A stretch of DNA of 20,870 nt from a virus (IMGVR_UViG_3300021960_000647:1-20870); one strand, 5' to 3'. Positions 1-4,704 are shown, counted from the first letter of the stretch. Numbers and translations: made by a program. Notes: generated by a model from the sequence alone, not told the origin.

Positions 1-57
1 TACCAGTAACGTAGGGGCCCCCAGTGGCCCATCCCCGCCCCCCACAGTCACGCATGA

Positions 58-152
58 ATTTACACTGTAAATAATCAAAGAGTGCCTAAAAAATAGGCAT
101 TTATTAGTTATTGCCTAAAAAATAGGCAAAATATATAATTTACAAGGTAAAT
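58..152. repeat. Operator-like palindrome family A, copies 1-2
   Basis: Perfect 6-bp inverted arms ATTTAC and GTAAAT separated by 3 bases at 58-72 and 138-152. A degenerate half-site CTTTAC at 163-168 lies 25 bases after the second copy, matching the 25-base spacing of the other pairs (386-425 and 718-757). Probably binding sites of a dimeric repressor; the binding protein is not identified. Confidence 0.55.
83..128. repeat. Operator-like palindrome family B, copies 1-2
   Basis: TGCCTA-AAAAA-TAGGCA occurs exactly twice (83-99 and 112-128), centres 29 bases apart, interleaved with family A copies 1 and 2. The 6-bp arms with an A/T-only 5-base centre look like a helix-turn-helix regulator site. 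Confidence 0.55.
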
Positions 153-220
153 GCATTAGTGACTTTACAGCGATTGAAAGTTGCCACCAGCTAAGTATTT
201 GATTTAAAAGGATTTATTGC

Positions 221-274
221 ATGACTATATATCATAATATACAGCAACTATGGCAGGGACTACCCAAACCCTAA
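221..274 (+). CDS. Possible 17-residue leader peptide
   Basis: A short frame MTIYHNIQQLWQGLPKP preceded by AAAAGGA (206-212) with 8 bases to the ATG, as good a ribosome-binding site as those of accepted genes in the window. No promoter is obvious and no family is recognised. It lies between the two groups of family B palindromes and could be a leader peptide, or chance. Confidence 0.2.
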   Translation: MTIYHNIQQLWQGLPKP

Positions 275-284
275 CGCCTTGAAT

Positions 285-301
285 TGCCTATTTATTAGGC
301 A
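285..301. repeat. Operator-like palindrome family B, copy 3
   Basis: TGCCTA-TTTAT-TAGGCA, with the same arms as the copies at 83-128 and a different A/T centre. Exact conservation of arms with a variable centre favours a protein binding site over chance. Confidence 0.55.
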
Positions 302-385
302 TGGAAACTATGGCACGATTCTTGCTTGTGAGTGTGACATTTGTGCAACACTGTGACTCGAAAGTCACTCATCAAGCCCCTTACC

Positions 386-425
386 ATTTACGCTGTAAAG
401 TCACGGCATAATGTACACTGTAAAT
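386..425. repeat. Operator-like palindrome family A, copies 3-4
   Basis: Two copies of the ATTTAC-N3-GTAAAT palindrome, each with one arm mismatch (386-400 ending GTAAAG, 411-425 beginning ATGTAC). Their centres are 25 bases apart. A weak third half-site CTTTTA follows at the same 25-base step (436-441). Confidence 0.55.
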
Positions 426-498
426 GCACCAGTAACTTTTAGGTGTTGCATAATTGCAACGTCAATAGAAAAATCGACAAGTCATGCAAAAATATCTA

Positions 499-528
499 TT
501 GACAGTCCCTTTTTAGACTAATTCTAAA
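499..528 (+). promoter_or_regulatory. Sigma-70-like promoter overlapped by inverted repeat
   Basis: A consensus TTGACA (499-504) is followed after 18 bases by TCTAAA (523-528). A perfect inverted repeat, TTTTTAGA (510-517) and TCTAAAAA (523-530), covers the spacer and -10 and could be an operator. A perfect TATAAT at 559-564, lacking a good -35, may be a second start. Transcription would run into the hairpin region at 602-717. Confidence 0.45.
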
Positions 529-534
529 AAACTA

Positions 535-720
535 GCTAAGTACTTGAAAACAAACGATTATAATGACAAGCCTACGTTGCGTTCTAAGCACTAGGAAAGC
601 TGGTCTATATAGTAGCATACCCGGGAACGTTTCAGCCCCTCACAAGCTATATAACCCCGCCTAGCGTGGATTCTATCCGCTAGTTCCTTGCGAGTACTCC
701 CCAGCACTAGGGGAGTAATT
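535..720 (+). ncRNA. Candidate structured non-coding RNA
   Basis: Downstream of a TTGACA promoter and a TATAAT box are three stable hairpins with no open frame. Stem 602-612 pairs with 647-656 as 10 base pairs with one bulged C. The second hairpin is CTAGC/GCTAG enclosing GGAT/ATCC (661-683). The third is TACTCCCC/GGGGAGTA with a 7-base loop (695-717) and may be the 3' end, though its tail is only AATTT. AGCACTAGG occurs twice (587-595 and 703-711). No known RNA family is recognised; it might instead be a structured DNA site. Confidence 0.35.
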
Positions 721-757
721 TACAACGTAAATTCACTAATGGTTTTACATTGTAAAT
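718..757. repeat. Operator-like palindrome family A, copies 5-6
   Basis: ATTTAC-AAC-GTAAAT at 718-732 and TTTTAC-ATT-GTAAAT at 743-757, centres again 25 bases apart. The pair sits between the hairpin at 695-717 and the terminator of the leftward gene at 817-1002. Confidence 0.55.
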
Positions 758-769
758 CATGAAGGCACA

Positions 770-794
770 AAAAAGCCCGCTGTCATAGCGGGCT
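770..794 (-). terminator. Rho-independent terminator after 817-1002
   Basis: Read leftward, arms AAGCCCGCT and AGCGGGCTT close a 5-base loop and are followed by six T then GTGC. It ends transcription of the small leftward gene whose stop is at 817. The hairpin is nearly identical to those at 1107-1131 and 1751-1776. Confidence 0.85.
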
Positions 795-816
795 TCAGTG
801 TCTCTATGGGATATCT

Positions 817-1002
817 TTAGACGATAAAAGCAAATCCCGCTTTTACTTCAATCAGCCCCTTATCCTCCAAATTAGCCAAGGCCCCGCCAATGGCGGACAA
901 GTCCAAGTCAAAGCGATTAGACAATTCACCTATTAAGTCGCCCAAAGCTATGGCTTCAATGGCAGTGACAAGGTTAAGCATGGTGGTTTCGACAATAGTC
1001 AT
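817..1002 (-). CDS. Small winged-helix-like protein, possible regulator
   Basis: A 61-residue protein. The ATG at 1002 is preferred over longer frames because it follows AGAAAG at a usable distance, and other small genes here have a similar leader. The sequence reads as short helices followed by a typical wing: a LGDLIGELSNRF helix, then LSAIGGALANLEDKGLIEV, then a beta-like tail FAFIV. This pattern resembles small winged helix-turn-helix regulators, but the assignment is only by eye. It is followed by its own terminator (770-794). Palindromes of the TGCAA-N3-TTGCA type lie upstream at 1067-1079, so it may be controlled by, or itself bind, such sites. It could equally be a phage protein of unknown role. 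Confidence 0.55.
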   Translation of the reverse strand: MTIVETTMLNLVTAIEAIALGDLIGELSNRFDLDLSAIGGALANLEDKGLIEVKAGFAFIV

Positions 1003-1066
1003 GATCTGTTCTTTCTGTTTGGTTTCTGATGGATACATAGAACCACACCCCAAGCCCGGGCACCAA

Positions 1067-1101
1067 TGCAATAATTGCAGGTGAGCATTGCAGAAATTGC
1101 A
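1067..1101. promoter_or_regulatory. Operator-like TGCAAT palindrome (family C)
   Basis: TGCAAT-A-ATTGCA at 1067-1079 is a perfect palindrome, followed by two direct TTGCA words at 1088-1101. It lies upstream of the leftward gene at 817-1002. The same motif recurs at 1414-1448 between two divergent genes. Confidence 0.5.
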
Positions 1102-1106
1102 AGCAC

Positions 1107-1131
1107 AAAAAAGCCCGCTATAGAAGCGGGC
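1107..1131 (-). terminator. Rho-independent terminator after 1155-1349
   Basis: Read leftward, GCCCGCT and AGCGGGC arms enclose 5 bases, followed by six T and GTGC. It lies just past the stop of the leftward gene at 1155. Sequence before the hairpin (ATAGAGACA) is also shared with the terminator at 770-794. Confidence 0.85.
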
Positions 1132-1154
1132 CCTAATGTCTCTATTTTATTAGT

Positions 1155-1349
1155 TCATGAAGCTACGCGGAAAACACCCCGCACGCTTTGCCCAAAGCTC
1201 ATGGACTTGTCGGGGGAATAGATATATCGCGTGGTATAGCCAGTGTCCAATGCGATGGAATGCTTGCAACGTCGTACCCCATATAGTTTCTTTTCTACAC
1301 GACGACGAATCAAAACTTGGCGGTTAAACAGTGACGTTTTCTTGAACAT
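1155..1349 (-). CDS. Small basic hypothetical protein
   Basis: A 64-residue protein not recognised from any family. It is rich in arginine and lysine in its first half (RRRVEKK, GVRRCKHS) and aromatic in the middle (GYTTRYIYSPDKS), which would suit a small nucleic-acid-binding protein, but this is only a compositional hint. The ATG at 1349 follows GAAAGGGAA with about 6 bases spacing. A plausible promoter is GTTACA (1407-1412), 16 bases, TATCTT (1385-1390), directly beside TGCAA-N3-TTGCA palindromes, and a strong terminator follows at 1107-1131. The gene is therefore a self-contained unit, divergent from 1515-1727. Confidence 0.6.
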   Translation of the reverse strand: MFKKTSLFNRQVLIRRRVEKKLYGVRRCKHSIALDTGYTTRYIYSPDKSMSFGQSVRGVFRVAS

Positions 1350-1384
1350 TGTATTTCCCTTTCATGTTCGGTTTCGATGTTTTG

Positions 1385-1412
1385 AAGATAGCACAAAAAA
1401 GGATTCTGTAAC
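1385..1412 (-). promoter_or_regulatory. Promoter of the gene at 1155-1349
   Basis: On the minus strand GTTACA (1407-1412) is separated by 16 bases from TATCTT (1385-1390). The palindrome at 1414-1426 abuts the -35 box, consistent with repression. Confidence 0.4.
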
Positions 1413-1413
1413 G

Positions 1414-1448
1414 TGCAATTTTTGCAATGCTCATCTGCAATTATTGCA
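1414..1448. promoter_or_regulatory. Paired TGCAA palindromes between divergent genes
   Basis: TGCAA-TTT-TTGCA (1414-1426) and TGCAA-TTA-TTGCA (1436-1448), centres 22 bases apart (about two helical turns). One abuts the leftward promoter; the other overlaps the -35 of the rightward promoter. This is the expected layout for one regulator controlling both divergent genes. Confidence 0.55.
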
Positions 1449-1472
1449 TAGCTTGTGAGTCCCTTCTATGCT
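1444..1472 (+). promoter_or_regulatory. Promoter of the gene at 1515-1727
   Basis: TTGCAT (1444-1449), 17 bases, TATGCT (1467-1472). The -35 is formed by the right arm of the palindrome at 1436-1448. Confidence 0.45.
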
Positions 1473-1514
1473 ATGATGCAATCACTTTAAACGGTACATA
1501 CGAAAGGACTCATT

Positions 1515-1727
1515 ATGTACACTATCGCCGCAATTAATCCCGAAACAAGGAATCTTGTTCGAGTTTCGGCAATGTCTCGCAAGGATACTATTTCTATTCT
1601 TGATGAATATAAGCTCGCTAACTTGCCCGGCTTTGCTGGTAATGTTTCAAATGAACTAGCTTGTGAGACCTTTAAAATATGGCACAAGCGGGAATTGCAA
1701 AAGGTGGCGGCTATTATGGCCATTTAA
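1515..1727 (+). CDS. Hypothetical 70-residue protein
   Basis: The product is not recognised. It starts MYTIAAINPETRNLVRVSAM and has a beta-like N-terminus, then two amphipathic helices (SRKDTISILDEYKLAN and CETFKIWHKRELQKVAAIM), so it is probably a small folded cytosolic protein. The ATG follows CGAAAGGAC with about 6 bases spacing. The rightward frame is preferred over the overlapping leftward one because it has a promoter (1444-1472), a ribosome-binding site and a terminator at 1751-1776. It is divergent from 1155-1349, with shared palindromic operators between them, and both may answer to the same regulator. Confidence 0.6.
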   Translation: MYTIAAINPETRNLVRVSAMSRKDTISILDEYKLANLPGFAGNVSNELACETFKIWHKRELQKVAAIMAI

Positions 1728-1750
1728 AACCCCTTAAATAAAAACAATTA

Positions 1751-1776
1751 AGCCCGCTGCAATAGCGGGCTTTTTT
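1751..1776 (+). terminator. Terminator, possibly bidirectional
   Basis: AGCCCGCT and AGCGGGCT arms enclose GCAAT, followed by six T and GTGC. It ends the rightward gene at 1515-1727. Read leftward the hairpin is followed by TTAATTGTTTTT, so it may also stop transcripts from 1887-2162 and 1798-1875. Confidence 0.85.
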
Positions 1777-1797
1777 GTGCCTTGATTAGTTCCTTTG

Positions 1798-1875
1798 TTA
1801 GTCGATAGCGTCGATAATGGCGAGCATGGCGAGTGCGCCTAAAACCATCACAACTATATCCATCACGGGTATCAT
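1798..1875 (-). CDS. Tiny hydrophobic membrane peptide
   Basis: A 25-codon frame lying 11 bases downstream of the stop of 1887-2162, on the same strand. The ATG at 1875 follows AAGGGAAA at good spacing. The peptide is one hydrophobic helix (MDIVVMVLGALAMLAI) bounded by acidic residues (D6 before, DAID after), so a single membrane segment is likely. It probably shares a transcript with the gene upstream and could be terminated by the hairpin at 1751-1776. No family is recognised; a role in membrane signalling or toxicity would be guesswork. Confidence 0.4.
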   Translation of the reverse strand: MIPVMDIVVMVLGALAMLAIIDAID

Positions 1876-1886
1876 GCTCTTTTCCC

Positions 1887-2162
1887 TTATTTGTCGCTAT
1901 ACTGTATACCGGCCATATATGCATCAATCAAGCCCGCTAGTTCCTTTTTAGGCATGTGCCCACGGTTGAAAATATCATGAACCCCGCCACCACTATTGGC
2001 TATTTGATAGAGGGCAACGCCCCCATAGGCTTGTGAAATATGATAGTTTCCAACTAAGCCTTGCACCCCCTTGTCGGTAACTTTCCAAGTCTCAGGTGAA
2101 TTGTTCGTTAAAGCATTAAGCGAATCAACTTTTGCTTCTAGCATTTTTGACGTTACCCGCAT
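1887..2162 (-). CDS. Conserved small phage protein, unknown function
   Basis: A 91-residue protein with a pattern often seen in phage and plasmid genomes: an N-terminal helix (TSKMLEAKVDSLNALTN), a central GNYHISQAYGGVALYQI block, then GGGVHDIF and a C-terminal PKKELAGLIDAYMAGI helix. The recurring GNYH, AYGG and PKKEL words match a widespread family of unknown function, from memory. The ATG follows AAAAGGAAC at 8 bases. A promoter, TTTACA (2219-2224), 17 bases, TAGTCT (2196-2201), lies upstream on the minus strand. The tiny hydrophobic frame at 1798-1875 follows closely. Confidence 0.75.
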   Translation of the reverse strand: MRVTSKMLEAKVDSLNALTNNSPETWKVTDKGVQGLVGNYHISQAYGGVALYQIANSGGGVHDIFNRGHMPKKELAGLIDAYMAGIQYSDK

Positions 2163-2195
2163 TGTTCCGTTCCTTTTGTTTGTTTCGATAATTAG

Positions 2196-2224
2196 AGACT
2201 ACGACAAAAAAAGAAGTCTGTAAA
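2196..2224 (-). promoter_or_regulatory. Promoter of the gene at 1887-2162
   Basis: Minus-strand TTTACA (2219-2224), a 17-base spacer and TAGTCT (2196-2201). The transcript would carry the ATCGAAAC leader word shared with other small genes here. Confidence 0.45.
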
Positions 2225-2262
2225 GTAAAAATTTCACAAAAAATAAATTATTTAAAGTGAAA

Positions 2263-2304
2263 GGGGCTTGTAAGTACTTTTAAGCACTACACAAGCCCCC
2301 TTTT
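2263..2304. terminator. Hairpin, possible terminator after 2426-3115
   Basis: GGGGCTTGT (2263-2271) pairs with ACAAGCCCC (2291-2299) across a 19-base loop that can itself pair partly. The T run is short: CTTTT on plus, CCCTTTCACTTT on minus. It lies about 125 bases past the stop of the leftward gene at 2426 and most likely ends that transcript. Confidence 0.4.
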
Positions 2305-2425
2305 GCTTTGACTGGCAATTTCCTTTTCTAGCTCAATCTATCTTTTCCCCCATGGTTTTATGACTTTTTGGATCAATTCAAAGTACCGAACAAGAATAGT
2401 ACAATAGCTACAAATACCTTCAATG

Positions 2426-3115
2426 TCAAGCCCCTTTTGCTACATTATCGGCTTTTTTCTTGCTAGTCCCATGAGCAGGGAACGCAATGATAAAGTCTCG
2501 CTCACTAATTGAGCACAACTTGCAAGTCTCGCAAGAAACCTTGTCATTATGCGTAGCAGGACAGACAACATACTTATTTCCGCTATCCGTGAAAGTTTTC
2601 CGTGTTTCTGTGGATGCTACAACTGAAGTAATAGGAAACTCAGGAAAACTTTTTTTGAGGTCGTTTGCTTCCTGAATGTTGTTTGCCGATACGTTCACAG
2701 TAAACCCGGCTTCATTAGCGGCAAAAACAGCCATAAAGTTTTTCGGGTTTTCTAAATCGTGGTGAGTATAAGTAAACCCACGCTTGCCTTCATTAGCTTC
2801 TACTAGCTTGGCTAGTTTAAACCCGTCAATAGTCCCTTTGCCGTCTTGCGGCAAATCCCCGGCTTGATTATGACGCCATAGTTGATTCTCTGGCAAGGCT
2901 TCAATTTCTTTGCAAAAGTCATTCCATGTCATGCCCCGGTCGTGACTGGATACCTTGTCCCAATGAAGCTTCAAGGGGCCACTTGCGGCATAACAACCCC
3001 CCTCATTCATGTGATTGAACGGGCATGTATTTGGGCATGATGCTTGTTCTGTAGTGGACACGGGGATTTTTCCCGTTTTTGCGTTGCTTGACTTTTTCGT
3101 TAGGTGGACTTGCAT
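2426..3115 (-). CDS. Cysteine-rich conserved phage/plasmid protein (DUF7227-like)
   Basis: A 229-residue protein that resembles, from memory, a family common on plasmids and phages without a known function. Marker blocks are MQVHLTKKSSNAKTGKIPVS at the start, ASCPNTCPF (Cys 27 and 31), GGCYAASGPLKLHW, QLWRHNQAGDLPQDG, KRGFTYTHHDL and a C-terminal CETCKLCSISERDFIIAFPAHGTSKKK. About seven cysteines in CX3C and CX2CX2C-like arrangements suggest a metal or iron-sulfur site; that is inference. The ATG at 3115 follows AAAAGGGAAA. A promoter (TTGACA, 17, TCTATT) lies at 3150-3178, next to the repeat array at 3200-3360. Confidence 0.7.
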   Translation of the reverse strand: MQVHLTKKSSNAKTGKIPVSTTEQASCPNTCPFNHMNEGGCYAASGPLKLHWDKVSSHDRGMTWNDFCKEIEALPENQLWRHNQAGDLPQDGKGTIDGFKLAKLVEANEGKRGFTYTHHDLENPKNFMAVFAANEAGFTVNVSANNIQEANDLKKSFPEFPITSVVASTETRKTFTDSGNKYVVCPATHNDKVSCETCKLCSISERDFIIAFPAHGTSKKKADNVAKGA

Positions 3116-3149
3116 TTTAGGTTTCCCTTTTTGCGTTTAACTGAAAACC

Positions 3150-3178
3150 AATAGAACACAAGCAAAACAAATTGTCAA
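3150..3178 (-). promoter_or_regulatory. Promoter of the gene at 2426-3115
   Basis: Minus-strand TTGACA (3173-3178), a 17-base spacer and TCTATT (3150-3155). The tandem repeats begin about 20 bases upstream of the -35, so proteins bound there could act on this promoter. Confidence 0.6.
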
Positions 3179-3199
3179 CCATAAAATTGCGTATTTTTA

Positions 3200-3360
3200 A
3201 AGAAACTTTATAAGCTATCTTGTAAGAAACTTTATAAGCATTTTGTAAGAAACTTTATAAGCATTTTGTAAGAAACTTTATAAGCATTTTGTAAGAAACT
3301 TTATAAGCATTTTGTAAGAAACTTTATAAGCATTTTGTAAGAAACTTTATAAGCTATCTT
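3200..3360. repeat. Seven tandem 23/24-bp iteron-like repeats
   Basis: The core AAGAAACTTTATAAGC occurs seven times, starting at 3200, 3224, 3247, 3270, 3293, 3316 and 3339. Copies 2-6 are joined by ATTTTGT (23-base period). Copies 1 and 7 are followed by TATCTTGT instead, so the array has matching edge units. The cores are identical, implying recent homogenisation or strong selection. Direct orientation, a period near two helical turns and the AT-rich flank fit iterons bound by a replication or partition protein. No such protein is recognised in the window. Confidence 0.8.
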
Positions 3361-3519
3361 GTGAGTATGTTTTTTATGTTTTATACAAAAAGAATAAAAA
3401 CCAAAAGTTACTTACAAGTAAGAATATTATACACTAAAAATTATTTCTGTCAATCATTATCTTTGTAATTATATTACTATTTTCCTACAAACAAAACAAT
3501 AATATTATTCTCTTTCTTG

Positions 3520-3548
3520 TTGACTTTCCTTCCAAGGCTTAGTATGGT
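3520..3548 (+). promoter_or_regulatory. First rightward promoter
   Basis: TTGACT (3520-3525), a 17-base spacer and TATGGT (3543-3548). It precedes the start of the rightward gene series at 3579. Confidence 0.6.
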
Positions 3549-3578
3549 CTAACTCAATCGAAACAGAAAGGTAAGGAA

Positions 3579-3746
3579 ATGAAAGACAATAGAAACCTGA
3601 TGCCAAACGAAAACTGGCAAACATCACAACGAGGACCTAATGAGGATGAATACAAAATTTATCTTTCTTGTGCTGATGATGGAAACGGCAATGACTTTAC
3701 GACAGGCAAGCCGCTAAAGTCCTATGATGAATGGTTGAACAGCTAA
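3579..3746 (+). CDS. Conserved small phage protein (TGKPLKSYDEWL type)
   Basis: A 55-residue protein. Its C-terminal half, with YLSCADDGNGND, then TTGKPLKSYDEWLNS, resembles a short family seen on many phages and plasmids, remembered rather than searched. No function is known. The ATG follows AAAGGTAAGGAA, a strong ribosome-binding site, and the promoter at 3520-3548 lies just upstream. It is the first gene of the rightward series. Its leader CAATCGAAACAGAAAGG is nearly repeated before the next gene at 3774. Confidence 0.65.
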   Translation: MKDNRNLMPNENWQTSQRGPNEDEYKIYLSCADDGNGNDFTTGKPLKSYDEWLNS

Positions 3747-3773
3747 ATCAATCGAAAAACAGAAAGGCCCGTT

Positions 3774-3956
3774 ATGAAAGACATTCAAGAAACATTAATA
3801 TCCTTGATAGTAGCATGTATGCTCGTATCAGTCTTCTTTTTTGTTACGTCTTGCGTGACAGAACAAGACGAGCGGCTCATGCTTGATCGTTGCTTGGAGC
3901 GTTCAACCCATATAGAGAATTGCATAGCATTGGTGAAGGACTATGAGAATGAATAA
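3774..3956 (+). CDS. Small lipoprotein-like or membrane protein
   Basis: A 60-residue protein with a short polar N-terminus (MKDIQET), a hydrophobic segment from about residue 8 to 25 (LISLIVACMLVSVFFFV) and then VTSC at residues 24-27, which fits a lipobox. Cleavage before Cys27 would leave a mature peptide of about 34 residues with two further cysteines (DRCLERS, ENCIAL), perhaps a disulfide. It could therefore be a small periplasmic lipoprotein or, uncut, a single-pass membrane protein. A role in lysis (spanin-like) or exclusion is possible but unsupported. The ATG follows AGAAAGG. Its end overlaps the next gene by 8 bases. Confidence 0.6.
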   Translation: MKDIQETLISLIVACMLVSVFFFVTSCVTEQDERLMLDRCLERSTHIENCIALVKDYENE

Positions 3957-4704
3957 ATATGAACTGGCAGAAAAGCAAGATAACGGGCTTTATCGTATAC
4001 GTGCCTTAAAAGGCTTTGGGGACGTAAAGAAAGGCGATTTAGGCGGGTTTGTAAGTGGCGTCCATAATCTCTCACAAGAAGGCTTGTGTTGGGTGCAAGG
4101 TGACGCTTTGGTGTCCGGTGACGCTTGGGTGTTCGGTAACGCTCGGGTGTCCGATGACGCTCGGGTTTCTGACAACGCTCGGGTTTCTGCCAACGCTCGG
4201 GTTTCTGATTACGCTCAGGTGTTCGGTAACGCTTGGGTTTATGGTGACGCTCGGGTGTTCGGTGACGCTTTGGTGTTTGATGACGCTCTGGTGTTCGGTA
4301 ACGCTCGGGTGTTCGGTTTCGCTCAGGTGTCCGATGACGCTCAGGTGTCCGATGACGCTCGGGTTTATGGTAACGCTCGGGTGTTCGGTTACGCTCAGGT
4401 GTTCGGTAACGCTTGGGTTTATGGTGACGCTCGGGTGTTCGGTGACGCTTTGGTGTTTGATGACGCTCTGGTGTTCGGTAACGCTCGGGTTTCGGGTATT
4501 ATGAGAAGTGACGGCTATTCTTTCATAGCTGTTCCTGACAAGAATAACGTTATCCGGGTTATCGCTGGTCGTCGTTATTTCACCTTTGATGAAGCCTATG
4601 AGCATTGGGAGCTTACACGTAAGGATACACCTTTAGGAGACGAAACTATAGAAATTTTGAACTTTATGAAAAAAATGGTTGACATTAAAGGATACGCAGG
4701 CTAG
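3949..4704 (+). CDS. Hexapeptide-repeat left-handed beta-helix protein
   Basis: A 251-residue protein built around about 22 consecutive six-residue units of the form A-[RWLQ]-V-[FSY]-[GD]-[ND] (bases about 4099-4497). This periodicity is typical of a left-handed beta-helix, as in hexapeptide acyltransferases and related phage proteins. The N-terminal 45 residues (KYELAEKQDNGLYRIRALK, GDLGGFV) and the C-terminal cap (VIRVIAGRRYFTFDEAYEHW) are non-repetitive and resemble the caps of similar phage proteins of unknown function. No transferase active site is recognised. The ATG at 3949 is chosen over 3943 because AAGGA (3936-3940) then lies 8 bases away. A 102-base segment is duplicated exactly at a distance of 180 bases. 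The gene's end holds the promoter for rIIA. Confidence 0.75.
   Translation: MNKYELAEKQDNGLYRIRALKGFGDVKKGDLGGFVSGVHNLSQEGLCWVQGDALVSGDAWVFGNARVSDDARVSDNARVSANARVSDYAQVFGNAWVYGDARVFGDALVFDDALVFGNARVFGFAQVSDDAQVSDDARVYGNARVFGYAQVFGNAWVYGDARVFGDALVFDDALVFGNARVSGIMRSDGYSFIAVPDKNNVIRVIAGRRYFTFDEAYEHWELTRKDTPLGDETIEILNFMKKMVDIKGYAG
4209..4490 (+). repeat. Internal 180-bp duplication in the beta-helix gene
   Basis: Bases 4209-4310 are identical to 4389-4490 (102 bases), an offset of 180 bases, i.e. ten 18-base hexapeptide codon units. Around it the 18-base unit (GGTAACGCTCGGGTGTTC-like) repeats imperfectly from about 4099 to 4497. Confidence 0.85.

Larger units (their letters stand above)
1..816. 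other. Gene-poor control region with operators and possible RNA
   Basis: About 800 bases without a convincing protein gene. The stretch contains six copies of a palindrome ATTTAC-N3-GTAAAT, three copies of TGCCTA-N5-TAGGCA, one GTTGCA-TAAT-TGCAAC palindrome (445-460), a small hairpin GTGACT/AGTCAC (353-368), a sigma-70-like promoter (499-528) and three strong hairpins (602-717). One 17-codon reading frame with a good ribosome-binding site lies at 221-274. The density of symmetric sites points to a regulatory region such as an immunity or early control region; that role is inference. Confidence 0.6.
3116..3578. other. AT-rich divergent intergenic region
   Basis: About 460 bases without a gene, between the last leftward gene and the first rightward gene. 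It contains a leftward promoter (3150-3178), the tandem repeat array (3200-3360), a strongly AT-rich stretch (3361-3515) with a small palindrome CTTAC-AA-GTAAG (3411-3422), and a rightward promoter (3520-3548). Repeats next to an AT-rich segment at a transcription divergence recall an iteron origin. Confidence 0.6.

Noticed and set aside
890-1084. Rightward frame of 64 codons opposite 817-1002
   Set aside because: No ribosome-binding site or promoter, and the opposite strand frame has a site, a terminator and a plausible protein.
1487-1723. Leftward frame opposite 1515-1727
   Set aside because: No ribosome-binding site; the rightward frame has promoter, site and terminator.
2373-2423. TTG-start hydrophobic frame of 16 codons after 2426-3115
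   Set aside because: Very short, with a weak start and no further support; kept only as a possibility.
3200-3360. CRISPR array
   Set aside because: The repeats are directly adjacent with 7-8 base joining segments that are not unique spacers, so no spacer-repeat structure exists.
4072-4605. A long leftward reading frame (about 177 codons) and a second rightward frame across the hexapeptide gene
   Set aside because: They are by-products of the 18-base periodic DNA, which leaves other frames open. They lack ribosome-binding sites and the real frame has sensible non-repeat ends.
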